Source: Cyclobacteriaceae bacterium
GTDB lineage: Bacteria > Bacteroidota > Bacteroidia > Cytophagales > Cyclobacteriaceae
Direction of reading: 5' to 3'
DNA: 64,000 bases
Assembly: GCA_025455015.1 (NCBI GenBank)
Contig: JALONI010000004.1
Span: forward strand, 1 to 64,000
Shown here: piece after piece, positions 20,241-31,059 of the stretch
Layout of the letters: each line of letters opens with the position of its first letter
Position numbering within the stretch: position 1 is the stretch's first letter
Notes under the pieces: model-generated
Seen by the model: the letters and a program-made list of their open reading frames with translations, nothing else
Told to the model about the DNA's origin: nothing
Database searches by the model: none
Made by a program: the position numbers and the translations under genes

Positions 20241-21491
20241 GTGGAAGTGTTTGCCGTACGTAGTTTGATTGGCTGTGCGCTGGTTTTTGTTCTCTCCCTG
20301 CCTACCCGCGCGCAAACGCTGGGCTTTGCGCTGGCGAACGGTAAGTCGCGCGTGGAGTTTCCTATTGAAGTGATCAACAACCTGGTGGTTTTGCCCGTCA
20401 TCATCAATGGCCAGCTTCCCCTCAAGTTTATTTTGGACACCGGTGTGCGCACGGCCATCCTGACGGAAAAGGCGTACACCGATATTTTGAATCTCTCGTA
20501 CTCGCGGCACTACATGATATCGGGTCCGGGAGGCGAAAAACTCATTGACGCCTACATCACCAACAACGTCACGTTGGACATCCCCCCCGGGGTACACGGG
20601 GAAGGCCACGCGATGTTGGTGTTGGAAAAGGACTACCTGGAACTGCGCAATTTTTTGGGCATTGATGTGCACGGGGTGCTGGGCTATGAATTGTTTAGCC
20701 GCTTTATGGTGGAAGTAGACTATGAACGCAAAACGCTGACGCTGTCACGGCCACACCGTTTTCGCAAAGCGCGCAAGTACGAAGTGCTGCCCATCACCAT
20801 CGAAGACACCAAGCCGTACGTGCGCGCCCGCGTCCACCTGAATGATTCCACCTTTTTTACCGGTAAGTTCCTGGTGGATAGCGGGGCCAGCCACGGCCTG
20901 TACGTAGACAAAGACAGCAATGACACCATTCAACTGCCGCCCAAACGCATCCACAGCATCATTGGCCGCGGCCTGGGCGGGGTAATCACGGGCGAAATTG
21001 GCCGCATCAAGTCCATCACCCTGGGCAATTTCAACATCGGTGATTTGATCGCCAACTTTCCGGACGCCAACAGCTATTATGACACCTTGAAGGCCGCCCG
21101 CGATGTGTTTCGAAACGGCTCCATCGGAGGCGAACTGCTCAGCCGCTTCAATGTGGTCTTTGATTTTCCGGGCGAGCGCCTGTACCTCAGACGAAACGCG
21201 CAGTACAAAAGGGAGTTTTACTACAACATGAGTGGGCTTACCGTGCGGGCCAAGGGCTCGCAATTGAAGCGTTTTGAGGTGGACGAGGTGCGCGAAAATT
21301 CCACCGCGGCCCGGGCGGACATCCAACGGGGCGACATTGTCCTGTCGGTGCAGGGCTTCAAAGCAGCCGATCTCACGCTTGCGGAAATCAACAGCTTGTT
21401 CAGCTCTAAGCCAGGCAAAAAAATCAAACTTGAGATCTATCGTGCGGGGGCCACGCTGAGGCGGGAATTTTTGTTGGAGAGCCCCATTTAA
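20241..21491 (+). CDS. Retropepsin-like aspartic protease with C-terminal PDZ domain
   Basis: Two DT/SG sites (FILDTGVRTAIL, LVDSGASHGLYV) and a PDZ; start uncertain (GTG 20241 gives a good signal peptide; the track starts at 20100). Confidence 0.8.
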   Translation: MEVFAVRSLIGCALVFVLSLPTRAQTLGFALANGKSRVEFPIEVINNLVVLPVIINGQLPLKFILDTGVRTAILTEKAYTDILNLSYSRHYMISGPGGEKLIDAYITNNVTLDIPPGVHGEGHAMLVLEKDYLELRNFLGIDVHGVLGYELFSRFMVEVDYERKTLTLSRPHRFRKARKYEVLPITIEDTKPYVRARVHLNDSTFFTGKFLVDSGASHGLYVDKDSNDTIQLPPKRIHSIIGRGLGGVITGEIGRIKSITLGNFNIGDLIANFPDANSYYDTLKAARDVFRNGSIGGELLSRFNVVFDFPGERLYLRRNAQYKREFYYNMSGLTVRAKGSQLKRFEVDEVRENSTAARADIQRGDIVLSVQGFKAADLTLAEINSLFSSKPGKKIKLEIYRAGATLRREFLLESPI

Positions 21492-21496
21492 GGTCG

Positions 21497-21964
21497 CTAC
21501 CGGGCATTGTCGCGCCACAACGCCACCAGTTGCCCCTTGCGTTTTCGATAGGCCTGCTGCAAGTAGGCATGAGTGCGCTGAAACTTAAGCGAGTTCTTCA
21601 GCACCCGATAGAGCGACTCGGCATTCAAATCTTTTTTCAAGATGAAGTTCAGCACGCCTACGGTGGCGGCCTCGTGATAGTTGGAAGACTTCATGACCGT
21701 GATGGGGATGCCCTTGGTTTGCCGTCTCCGCGAAAGCGCCCGGATGGACGTCTTCAACTCCTCGCGACCCAGGTTATCGTCAAGAACGATGTATTGCGGC
21801 TGGAAATGGGCCAGCCGCTCAAAAGCACTGGTCAGGTCAAAGGCAAATTCCGCCACCATTCTTCGCCCCGGCACTTGTTTCAGGCTTTGAAAAATGCGCG
21901 ACAGCTCAATCGGATTGTTGCCCAACACCAAAATCGTCATCTCCTCCTGCTGCGTCTCCGTCAT
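21497..21964 (-). CDS. Single-domain response-regulator-like protein
   Basis: ~155 aa from MTETQQ; MTILVLGNNPIELSRIF...YIVLDDNLGREELKTSIRAL...ITVMKSS...FILKKD receiver layout. Confidence 0.65.
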   Translation of the reverse strand: MTETQQEEMTILVLGNNPIELSRIFQSLKQVPGRRMVAEFAFDLTSAFERLAHFQPQYIVLDDNLGREELKTSIRALSRRRQTKGIPITVMKSSNYHEAATVGVLNFILKKDLNAESLYRVLKNSLKFQRTHAYLQQAYRKRKGQLVALWRDNAR

Positions 21965-22106
21965 GTTTGTATATACGGCAGTTTCCCCTCGCGCGGATGT
22001 ACGGCAGCGCGTCTTGTTGAAGGCCGCCCCGCGAAACCCCAATAGCCCTTTAAACAAGTGTTGGTAGGCTGTTGAGGTTATTCGTTGTAGATTCCCCGCA
22101 AATTTT

Positions 22107-24641
22107 ATGGGCATGACACGATCGTTTTTCCTCATCCTTTTGCTTGGTGCTGGCCTGGAGCTCGCCTCCCAACCCATGCAAACCCCTGAGTCGTTTTTGG
22201 GCTACCCGCTGGGCGACCGCTTTACGCGGCACCACCGCATGGTGGAGTATTTTCAGTATGTGGCTTCGGTGAGCCCGCAAGTGCGGTTGACGGAGTACGG
22301 AAAAACGTATGAGCACCGCCCGCTGCTGTATGCGGTGGTCAGCACAGCGGAGAACCTGAAAAACCTGGAGCAGATACGCGAGGATAACCTGAGGCGTGCC
22401 GGGCTGCTGGCCGGAAAGCCCACCACCCAAGTAGCCATTGTTTGGTTGAGCTACAACGTGCACGGCAACGAAGCCAGCAGCATGGAAAGTGCCATGAAGG
22501 TGTTGTTTGATCTGGCGAATGCCCAGAACACACAAACACAGCCTTGGTTGAAAAATACGGTGGTCGTCCTTGATCCGTGCCTGAACCCCGATGGGCGCGA
22601 CCGGTTTGTTAATTTCTTCTACGAAAACGGAGGCCTGCCGGCTAATGCCGATCCGCAAGCGCGCGAACATCGTGAAACCTGGCCCCCCGGCCGCAGCAAT
22701 CACTACCTGTTTGACCTCAATCGCGATTGGGCCTGGCTGTCGCAAACTGAATCGCAAGCACGGTTGAAAATCTATAACCAATGGATGCCGCACGTGCATG
22801 TAGACTACCACGAGCAGGGCTACAACAGCCCCTACTATTTTGCGCCCGCGGCTGAACCGTACCACGAGGTCATCACTCCGTGGCAGCGCGCGTTTCAGAA
22901 CACCATCGGCCGCAATAACGCCAAGTACTTTGACCAGCAGGGCTGGTTTTATTTCACGAAGGAGCGGTTTGACCTGTACTATCCCAGCTATGGCGATACC
23001 TACCCCACGTACAGCGGGGCCATCGGCATGACCTACGAGAAGGGGGGCATTGGCTCCGGATTGTTGGTAACCACCCGCGAGGGCGACCCGTTGACGCTCA
23101 AAGATCGCGTGGCGCATCACTACACCACAGCCCTCTCCACCATTGAAGTCGCATCGGCCAACGCCAGCCAACTGATCAACGAGTTTGAAACATTTTTTCG
23201 TGACACCAATGCGGGCACGGGCGCAGCCTACAAAACCTATGTGATCAAAGCCGGCAACGCACCTGACAAAATCCGGCAACTGACCGCCTGGATGGACGCT
23301 CATCAGATTCGCTATGGTCACGCTTCGGCCGCCAAAACGGCCCGCGGCTTTGACTACCAAACCCAACAGGTGGGCAATGTGAGTATTTCAACCGATGACC
23401 TCATCGTGCCCGTGGGCCAACCCAAAGGGCGATTTATCACCACGGTTTTCGAGCCGCAGTCAAAATTGGCCGACTCGCTCACGTACGACATCACAGCCTG
23501 GAATTTGCTGTATGGCTACGATGTTAAGGCGCTGGCCCTGGCAGAAAAGATCAATGCCGACAAGGCCTACCAACCCAAGCCCACAGAGTCCGCGGTAGCC
23601 ACCCCAGGCGCGTATGCCTATTTGCTGCGCTACCAGTCCGTAGCCGATGCCCAATACATTGGTGCGCTGTTGCAAAACGGCATCAAAGTGAGGGTGTCAC
23701 GGAAACCTTCCACCTGGCAAGGAAAAAAATTTGAGCAGGGCACCGTTGCCATCACGCGCAGAAACAATGAGGGCGTGGCCAACTTTGATCAGGTGGTTAC
23801 CGAATTGGCCCGGAAGCACGGGCGCGGGCTAACAGCCCTGGCCACGGGTTGGGCGGATCAAGGATATGACATTGGCTCGGGTGAATGGGTCTTTGTGGAA
23901 TCGCCCAAGGTGGCCATTGTAGGGGGCGATCAAACTTCGTCTTTGTCGTTTGGGGAGGTGTGGCATTTTTTTGAGCAGGTGGTTCATTACCCCGCCACCG
24001 TACTGGGCACAGACTATTTCCGCAGCGTGGATTTATGGAAGTACACCGTATTGGTATGCCCCGAGGGCCAGTACCGCATCTTTGACGATGCCACATTGGA
24101 CATGATCCAGCGGTGGGTAAGCGATGGCGGCCGGCTGATTTTGATTGGCAGCGCTGTTACTACCGTGGCCGGAAAAACGGGATTTGACTTGAAGGTGTAC
24201 CGAAACGAAGACAAAAAGAAAGAAGCAGAGAAGAACGAGAAGGAGGCCAACGAAAAGGAAGGCCTGGTGCGCTATGAGGATGCCGAGCGAAGGGACCTGT
24301 CAAACTCTATTTTTGGGGCTATTTACAAAGTGACCATCGATCGCTCACACCCGCTGACGGCCGGCTTGGGCGATCATTATTTCTCGCTCAAAACCAACGA
24401 TCGGCATTTCGACTTTTTGGAGAATGGATGGAATGCGGGCGTGATCAACGGTAAGGCCAAACCGCTGCAGGGGTTTGCGGGCTATCAAATCAACCGCAAA
24501 CTGGACAACACGCTCGTATTTGGTGTTGAAGATAAAGGGAAAGGGAAGATCGTGTATTTTGTGGACAACCCCTTGTTCCGCTCGTTTTGGGAAAACGGCA
24601 AACTGCTGTTTGCCAATTCGGTTTTTTTGGTGGGGGAGTAA
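22107..24641 (+). CDS. M14 family zinc metallocarboxypeptidase
   Basis: 844 aa; signal peptide; SYNVHGNEASSMES zinc site; LDPCLNPDGRDRFVNFF; DYHEQG. Confidence 0.92.
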   Translation: MGMTRSFFLILLLGAGLELASQPMQTPESFLGYPLGDRFTRHHRMVEYFQYVASVSPQVRLTEYGKTYEHRPLLYAVVSTAENLKNLEQIREDNLRRAGLLAGKPTTQVAIVWLSYNVHGNEASSMESAMKVLFDLANAQNTQTQPWLKNTVVVLDPCLNPDGRDRFVNFFYENGGLPANADPQAREHRETWPPGRSNHYLFDLNRDWAWLSQTESQARLKIYNQWMPHVHVDYHEQGYNSPYYFAPAAEPYHEVITPWQRAFQNTIGRNNAKYFDQQGWFYFTKERFDLYYPSYGDTYPTYSGAIGMTYEKGGIGSGLLVTTREGDPLTLKDRVAHHYTTALSTIEVASANASQLINEFETFFRDTNAGTGAAYKTYVIKAGNAPDKIRQLTAWMDAHQIRYGHASAAKTARGFDYQTQQVGNVSISTDDLIVPVGQPKGRFITTVFEPQSKLADSLTYDITAWNLLYGYDVKALALAEKINADKAYQPKPTESAVATPGAYAYLLRYQSVADAQYIGALLQNGIKVRVSRKPSTWQGKKFEQGTVAITRRNNEGVANFDQVVTELARKHGRGLTALATGWADQGYDIGSGEWVFVESPKVAIVGGDQTSSLSFGEVWHFFEQVVHYPATVLGTDYFRSVDLWKYTVLVCPEGQYRIFDDATLDMIQRWVSDGGRLILIGSAVTTVAGKTGFDLKVYRNEDKKKEAEKNEKEANEKEGLVRYEDAERRDLSNSIFGAIYKVTIDRSHPLTAGLGDHYFSLKTNDRHFDFLENGWNAGVINGKAKPLQGFAGYQINRKLDNTLVFGVEDKGKGKIVYFVDNPLFRSFWENGKLLFANSVFLVGE

Positions 24642-24703
24642 CGGCAAAACTTCACGAACAACTTTTTTGGTGCTTTTTGCTAATTTCGTCCATTATCAAG
24701 TTT

Positions 24704-25282
24704 ATGAGAAAAAGAGTCTTTGTGGCCACACTCTGTTTAGTGGCGCTGGTAAGTTGTAGTCCGCAACTTGTACTGAATAAGTCCGCTCAGTTTTCGGTAC
24801 TAAACGTGCAATTGCAGATATCGGATGAGGTTCCACAAGCGGTGGCGAGTACGTTGCAGACCCATTTCAATGACTTCGTTGACGAGTTTAATGGCGGCCA
24901 ACACAAGTTTAAGATAGCAGTTGCCGAGTCCGATTCAGCCGCGTTGACGATTCGTTTTCTGGCCACGCGATTGGTAACACAAAATCAACAAGCAGCAGGG
25001 GTTTTGGTGTCCGCGCTAGGGTTTGCGTTACCTCTTTTGATGATCGGCTCTGGCGCTGATTTTTTCTTGACCTTTTGGTATTTTCCAACCGTCCAATCAC
25101 CCATTGAGTTGTATTTGTCTCCTGAAATCAACGACTCAGCAACCAATCCACTACCTCAGATTTTTTCAAGCCCCGGTTTTCTCAGAAGTGAAGAACGCCA
25201 GATTCAAAAACATGGAGTACACTTTCAGCGCTTTTTGAAGTATACATTCAACGTGCTGGAAAACAGCTATGGAAGGCGATAA
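24704..25282 (+). CDS. Putative lipoprotein, unknown function
   Basis: ~192 aa from MRKRVFVATLCLVALVSCSPQ (lipobox VSCS); track start 24587 overlaps the upstream gene. Confidence 0.6.
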   Translation: MRKRVFVATLCLVALVSCSPQLVLNKSAQFSVLNVQLQISDEVPQAVASTLQTHFNDFVDEFNGGQHKFKIAVAESDSAALTIRFLATRLVTQNQQAAGVLVSALGFALPLLMIGSGADFFLTFWYFPTVQSPIELYLSPEINDSATNPLPQIFSSPGFLRSEERQIQKHGVHFQRFLKYTFNVLENSYGRR

Positions 25283-25303
25283 AATACCTACCGGCTAGGT
25301 ATT
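25283..25303. terminator. Hairpin (8-bp stem, 5-nt loop) after the lipoprotein gene
   Basis: AATACCTA-CCGGC-TAGGTATT starting 1 nt after the TAA at 25282; no long T-tract. Confidence 0.4.
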
Positions 25304-25398
25304 AGAGAGATTCCCTTTATTGAATTCGCGCGAGGCACCAGCACCCCAAACTTCAAAGGGCTATCATTTAAACTGCCTACTTTTTACGACCTTCGCGC

Positions 25399-28101
25399 AT
25401 GGCCGAAAAGAAACTTTTTTTGCTCGATGCATACGCGCTGATCTACCGCGCCCACTTTGCCTTTACCAAAAACCCGCGCATCAACTCCAAGGGGCTCAAC
25501 ACCTCCGTGCCTTTCGGGTTTACCAACACCTTGCTGGAGGTGATCACCAAACAGCAGCCTACACACCTCGGGGTGGCCTTTGATACAGCCGCCAAAACGT
25601 TTCGCGATGAGCTGTTTGCCGACTACAAGGCCACCCGGCAAGAAACCCCCGAAGACATCCGGTCGAGTATACCCATCGTCAAGGAAATCATCCGGGGGTT
25701 TGGAATACCCATCATTGAACGGGACGGCTATGAGGCCGATGACGTCATCGGCACACTGGCCACCCAGGCCGCCACGCAGGGCTTCACCGTATACATGATG
25801 ACGCCCGACAAAGACTATGGGCAAATTGTAAAAGACAACGTATTGCTGTACAAACCCGCCTACATGGGCAATAGCGTAGACATCCTGGGGCCAAAGGAAG
25901 TATGCGAGAAGTGGGACATCCAGCAGGTGTCGCAGGTCATTGACATACTGGGCTTGCAGGGCGATGCTTCGGATAACATCCCCGGCATCCCGGGCGTGGG
26001 CCCCAAAACCGCTGCGGACTTGATCAAGCAGTTTGGCACGGTGGAAGACGTGATTGCCAATGCCTCGCAACTGAAGGGCAAACTGAAAGAGCGCGTAGAG
26101 CAGTTTGGAGAACAAGCCATTCTTTCAAAAAAGCTGGCCACCATTGTAACGGATGTGCCCATTGCTTTTGACGAGGAAGGCTTGCGATACACCGGGCCAC
26201 AGGAGTCGCTCAAGCCTATTTTGGAGGAGCTTGAATTCAAGACCATGTTGCCGCGTATTTTTTCCACGGGCAATTCAACTACGGCCTCTGCGGCCGTGGC
26301 CTCTTCGCCCCCGGCCGCCCAACTGTCGATGTTTGCAAATGCGGGGGCTGCCGAGACCCCGCCCTCGAGGGAATTGAATATGGCAAACGTGGCCTACACG
26401 CGCGTGGAAACGGCCGAAGCCCGTGCCTCGCTGGTACAGCGATTGAAGCAGAGCGCCACCGTTGCCGTGGTGATGGTACCGGATAGCGAGTTGCATTTTG
26501 ATTTCCAAGTGGCCGCGCTGGCTTTTGCCGTGCAGCCGGGAGAGGTCTTTTATGTAGCCGATGCCCAACAGTATCTATCGGAATTTGCTACCGTGATGAC
26601 GGATGCAAAGGTTGGCAAAACGGGATATCATCTCAAAGAGGTGCTGATTGCCTTTGGCAAAGTGGGCATCGAGACAAAAGGCGTTTTATTTGACGCCATG
26701 CTGGCTCATTACCTGATTGAGCCGGAGGCTTCGCATGATTTGGGCATCCTGTGCAAACAGTATAATCAGTATGCGTTGTCGGAGGCATCCGGTTTTCAGG
26801 CGGTGTGCGAGCAGGCCGATCAATTACTCCAACTTCGCCCGCGCCTGTGGGCCGACCTGGAGAGCCGCAGGCACACGTTGCTGCTGCGCGATGTGGAAAT
26901 GCCGCTGATGAAGGTGCTGGCAGCCATGGAGCGCGAAGGCGTGACCATTGACGAAGAGGCCCTCAAGTGGATGTCGGAAGGGTTGCGAAAAGATACCGAT
27001 CACATCCAAACAGAAATTTACCAACTGGCGGGCATGGAGTTTAACATCGGCTCGCCCAAGCAACTGGGGGAAGTGCTTTTTGAAAAACTCAGATTGGCAG
27101 ACAAAGCCAAGAAAACAAAAACGGGTCAGTACGCCACGGGCGAGGAAGTATTGATCAAACTGGCGGAAGAACATCCTATCGCCAAAAAGATATTGGAATA
27201 CCGCGAATATGAGAAGCTGCGGAGCACCTATGTGGACGCGTTGCCCAAAATGGTGAGCCCCACGGACAAGCGCATCCACACGGATTACCGGCAGGCCGTG
27301 GCGGCTACGGGGCGGTTGAGTTCCAACAATCCAAATCTGCAAAACATACCCATCCGCACGGAGCGCGGCCGCCAGATACGCAGTGCCTTTGTGCCGCGCG
27401 GCAAGGAATATCGGTTTATGTCGGCCGACTATAGCCAAATTGAATTGCGTATTGCGGCCTCGTTTGCCAACGATGCTACCATGATTGAAGCCTTTCGCAC
27501 CAAGCGCGACATTCACTCGACCACCGCGGCCAAAGTGTTTGGCGTGCCGCTGGATAAAGTTACGGCCGACATGAGGCGCAAGGCCAAAGAAGTGAACTTT
27601 GGCATCTTGTACGGAAGCACGGCTTTTGGGCTCTCTCAAAATTTGGGCATCAGCAAAACCGAAGCCAACGAAATCATCGAATCCTATTTCAAAGAGTTTT
27701 CGGGCATCAAACGGTACATGGACGACTCGATCAACTTTGCGCGCGAGAAAGAATACGTGGAAACAATTTTGGGCCGCAGGCGCTACCTGCGCGACATCAA
27801 CAGCCGCAACATTACCACCCGCGGTTTTGCCGAGCGCAACGCCATCAACGCGCCCATTCAAGGCAGCGCGGCCGACATCATCAAAATTGCGATGGTGAAC
27901 ATTCACCGCTGGCTGCAAAAGGAAAAACTAAAGACGCGAATGATTTTGCAGGTGCATGACGAACTGATTTTTGACTTGCACCAAGACGAGGTGGATGTGG
28001 TAAAGCCCAAGGTGGTGGAGTTGATGATGCATGCCGTGGTGCTGGACGTACCCATGGAGGTGGAAGTGGGCATTGGCAACCATTGGCTGGAGGCGCATTA
28101 A
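25399..28101 (+). CDS. polA: DNA polymerase I
   Basis: 900 aa; 5' nuclease domain, polymerase A motifs MSADYSQIELRIAA, RRKAKEVNFGILYGSTAFGLSQNL, QVHDELIFD. Confidence 0.97.
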   Translation: MAEKKLFLLDAYALIYRAHFAFTKNPRINSKGLNTSVPFGFTNTLLEVITKQQPTHLGVAFDTAAKTFRDELFADYKATRQETPEDIRSSIPIVKEIIRGFGIPIIERDGYEADDVIGTLATQAATQGFTVYMMTPDKDYGQIVKDNVLLYKPAYMGNSVDILGPKEVCEKWDIQQVSQVIDILGLQGDASDNIPGIPGVGPKTAADLIKQFGTVEDVIANASQLKGKLKERVEQFGEQAILSKKLATIVTDVPIAFDEEGLRYTGPQESLKPILEELEFKTMLPRIFSTGNSTTASAAVASSPPAAQLSMFANAGAAETPPSRELNMANVAYTRVETAEARASLVQRLKQSATVAVVMVPDSELHFDFQVAALAFAVQPGEVFYVADAQQYLSEFATVMTDAKVGKTGYHLKEVLIAFGKVGIETKGVLFDAMLAHYLIEPEASHDLGILCKQYNQYALSEASGFQAVCEQADQLLQLRPRLWADLESRRHTLLLRDVEMPLMKVLAAMEREGVTIDEEALKWMSEGLRKDTDHIQTEIYQLAGMEFNIGSPKQLGEVLFEKLRLADKAKKTKTGQYATGEEVLIKLAEEHPIAKKILEYREYEKLRSTYVDALPKMVSPTDKRIHTDYRQAVAATGRLSSNNPNLQNIPIRTERGRQIRSAFVPRGKEYRFMSADYSQIELRIAASFANDATMIEAFRTKRDIHSTTAAKVFGVPLDKVTADMRRKAKEVNFGILYGSTAFGLSQNLGISKTEANEIIESYFKEFSGIKRYMDDSINFAREKEYVETILGRRRYLRDINSRNITTRGFAERNAINAPIQGSAADIIKIAMVNIHRWLQKEKLKTRMILQVHDELIFDLHQDEVDVVKPKVVELMMHAVVLDVPMEVEVGIGNHWLEAH

Positions 28102-28150
28102 TTGCCCAAGCTGAAGTTTGATGACGTATGAGACATAACTGCATGGAATC

Positions 28151-29866
28151 ATGAAAAGGTGGCCCGGTATCTGGTTGGTGGCGTTGATCGCTTGTACAAC
28201 GCCCACGCCCGAGCGCGATACGCCAACCACGGAAAAATGGTGGAAGGAAGCCATCGTGTATCAGATATACCCCCGCAGTTTCAAGGACAGCGATGGCGAT
28301 GGTGTGGGTGATTTGAAAGGAATCATATCGCGGCTGGACTACCTCAAAAGCCTGGGAGTTGACGTGGTTTGGATAAACCCGATCTATCAGTCGCCCAACT
28401 TTGACAATGGGTATGACATCAGTGATTACCGGACCATCCAGCCTGAGTTTGGCACCATGGATGACTTCGATCAACTATTGCGGGGATTGCACCAACGCGG
28501 CATAAAGCTCGTGATGGACTTGGTGGTGAATCATTCCAGCCATGAGCATGCGTGGTTTCGGCAATCACGCGCCAGCCGTACCAATCCCTACCGGAAATAT
28601 TACCACTGGTGGCCGGCCGAGAAGGGAAAGCCAAATCCCCGCTTCAGTTTTTTTGATGTGGCGGGCGATGCGTGGCAATATGACTCCGCCTCTGATGCCT
28701 ACTACCTTCATTATTTTGCTGACCAACAGCCGGATTTAAACTGGGAAAATCCCCAGGTGCGAAAGGAAATACATGACATCATGCGCTTTTGGGCCGACAA
28801 GGGCATTGATGGGTTTCGTTTGGATGCCTTTCAATATGCTGCCAAAGACACAGCCTTTCCCGTGTTGCCCGCAGGCTACGAAAAGAATATTGCCCAGCAC
28901 TACGGCATGAAGCCCGCATTACATGTCTATCTTCAAGAGATGAACAACGAAATCTTTAGCGCCTACGATGTGATGACTGTGGCCGAGGGTGCCGGCAGTT
29001 CGTTTGCCGATGCCCACGCGTTGGTCGATGAAGATCGGAAGGAATTGAACATCGCCTACCATTTCGATGCCATCGACATTGGCAAAGACAAAGGCCGCTA
29101 TGACTTGGTTGAATTCAAGCGCGTGTTCTCCCGATGGGACAGTGCCTTTGCGCGCGATGGCTGGCTGGCTGTGTACCTGGCCAATCATGACAATGCGCGC
29201 ATGGTGAGCCGTTTTGGAAACGATTCGGATGCCTTTCGGACAGTATCCTCCAAGATGCTCACCGCTTTTTTGATGACCATGCGGGGCACGCCCTTTTATT
29301 ATTTCGGTGACGAACTGGGCATGACCAACATTCGGTTTGACCACATCGAAGACTATCGCGATATCGAAACCCGGAACAAGTACCTGAAAGCCAAACAGGA
29401 AGGAGCCGATTTAGACCAGTTCATGGAAACGCAGAAGCGCATCGCTCGCGATAACGGACGTACCCCCTTTCCATGGGACAGCACCGCACAAGGTGGGTTT
29501 ACCACGGGCACGCCATGGCTGGCGGTGAATCGCAATTACCGCCAGATAAACGCGGCTGCCCAAGAATCAGACCCGCAATCGGAACTCAACTTCTTTCGTG
29601 CGGCTGTAACGTTGCGAAAACAAAACCGCGCCCTCGTTTATGGATCGTATGCACAACTGGCCCCCAAGCATCCATCAATCTATGCGTACACACGCACGTA
29701 CCAAAACGACAGGTGGGTGGTGGTGCTCAACTTCTCAGACCAGCTCGTGCGCTGGCAAAGCCCTGTTGATTTGGCGCATGCCCGGGTGCAGCTCAACAAC
29801 TATGACCAACACGAAATCGGCAGCTACCGGCCGTACCAGGCCGTGGTTTATCAATTACGCCCATGA
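28151..29866 (+). CDS. GH13 alpha-glucosidase (oligo-1,6-glucosidase-like), predicted lipoprotein
   Basis: 571 aa; [59 protein letters not shown]-term LIACTT lipobox. Confidence 0.93.
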   Translation: MKRWPGIWLVALIACTTPTPERDTPTTEKWWKEAIVYQIYPRSFKDSDGDGVGDLKGIISRLDYLKSLGVDVVWINPIYQSPNFDNGYDISDYRTIQPEFGTMDDFDQLLRGLHQRGIKLVMDLVVNHSSHEHAWFRQSRASRTNPYRKYYHWWPAEKGKPNPRFSFFDVAGDAWQYDSASDAYYLHYFADQQPDLNWENPQVRKEIHDIMRFWADKGIDGFRLDAFQYAAKDTAFPVLPAGYEKNIAQHYGMKPALHVYLQEMNNEIFSAYDVMTVAEGAGSSFADAHALVDEDRKELNIAYHFDAIDIGKDKGRYDLVEFKRVFSRWDSAFARDGWLAVYLANHDNARMVSRFGNDSDAFRTVSSKMLTAFLMTMRGTPFYYFGDELGMTNIRFDHIEDYRDIETRNKYLKAKQEGADLDQFMETQKRIARDNGRTPFPWDSTAQGGFTTGTPWLAVNRNYRQINAAAQESDPQSELNFFRAAVTLRKQNRALVYGSYAQLAPKHPSIYAYTRTYQNDRWVVVLNFSDQLVRWQSPVDLAHARVQLNNYDQHEIGSYRPYQAVVYQLRP

Positions 29867-30841
29867 CCCTACCTTTTCCAACAAACGCTTGGTGGCCCTG
29901 ATGCCCTCCGGTTCCGACAACTCGCTTCCTTCGTATTCAATGCCAATGTAGCCGGTATACCCCGCGGCCTTTACAATGGGTAACATTTTGGCATAGTCCG
30001 TTTCAATACAGTTGCCCGTAGCGTCAAAGTTATTGGACTTGGCGCTGACGCCCTTGGCAAAAGGCATCAGCTCTTCTACCCCAAGGTATCGGTCATACAT
30101 TTCCGCACAAGGCGATTCCCACATGTCTCCTTTTTCCCTGCGCACGCAAAAGTTTCCAAAGTCGGGCAGCGTGCCGCAGTTCGGCAACCCTACTGCGCGC
30201 ATGACACCGCTCAGCCATTTTCCATCGGAAGAGTAGCCCCCGTGGTTCTCCACAATCACGTTGATGCCCAGCGGCTGTGCGAACTCGCTGAGTTTGCGCA
30301 AACCATCCGTGCCTGCCTTTGCCACTTCCTCGGCCGTGCCGATGCCAAAGCAGTTCACGCGTATGCTGTGGCATCCGAGAAATTTGGCTGCCTCCACCCA
30401 CTTGAAATGATTTTCCACGGCCTCTTGTCGTTTCTTGGCATCCAGGTTGGCCATCTCGCCTTCGCCATCGCACATGATCAGCACGCTGGTCACACCCAGG
30501 TCGTCACAGCGCTTTTTTAGTTCGGTCAGGTAAGCGGTGTCTTTTGCTTTGTCTTTGAAAAACGAGTTGACATACTCTACGGCCGAAATGCCAAAGTCGT
30601 TTTTGGCTTTGGCGGGAAAATCCAGATTAGTAAATTCATTGGCGTAAAGAGCTTTGTGTAAACTCCATTCAGCCAACGAGATTTTAAAGAAGGGTTGACG
30701 ATCGGGCGGGGCAACCGAGGTAGAATCGGTCGTTGTCTCGCGGGCCGACTTGGGTGAGCAGGCCTGCCAGAGCGGGTGTGCGAATGTAACACCGGCCGCA
30801 GCCCAGCCAAGTGTTTTGAGGAATTGTCTGCGGTTGTTCAT
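29855..30841 (-). CDS. Sugar phosphate isomerase/epimerase (xylose isomerase-like TIM barrel), twin-arginine-like leader
   Basis: 328 aa; [23 protein letters not shown] leader; [25 protein letters not shown]. Confidence 0.87.
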   Translation of the reverse strand: MNNRRQFLKTLGWAAAGVTFAHPLWQACSPKSARETTTDSTSVAPPDRQPFFKISLAEWSLHKALYANEFTNLDFPAKAKNDFGISAVEYVNSFFKDKAKDTAYLTELKKRCDDLGVTSVLIMCDGEGEMANLDAKKRQEAVENHFKWVEAAKFLGCHSIRVNCFGIGTAEEVAKAGTDGLRKLSEFAQPLGINVIVENHGGYSSDGKWLSGVMRAVGLPNCGTLPDFGNFCVRREKGDMWESPCAEMYDRYLGVEELMPFAKGVSAKSNNFDATGNCIETDYAKMLPIVKAAGYTGYIGIEYEGSELSEPEGIRATKRLLEKVGSWA

Positions 30842-31059
30842 GGGGTGGGTTTTTCAGGAGAGAAATGTAGGTTTTTTTTGAGGCAATCAATAGGGTTTGA
30901 GGGCCCAACGTAGACTGCCTTTATTTAAACGGTTGCCTGCGCCCGTAGGCCGAGAGCGTTGTACGTACCGGAAAAAGTATTCGGTGAGATGGTTCCAAAC
31001 AGACAATCGAAGTTTTTCTACGGGGTAATGGAGGTTTGTGGCGTGCGTAAATATGACTG

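Noticed and set aside
20745-21518. 257-aa ORF antisense to the aspartic protease gene
   Set aside because: Shadow ORF; the opposite frame has protease and PDZ motifs.
22050-23366. 438-aa ORF antisense to the M14 carboxypeptidase gene
   Set aside because: Shadow ORF of a well-supported plus-strand gene; no domain signature, composition typical of antisense frames.
26824-27918. 364-aa ORF antisense to polA
   Set aside because: Shadow ORF; polA frame carries all expected motifs.
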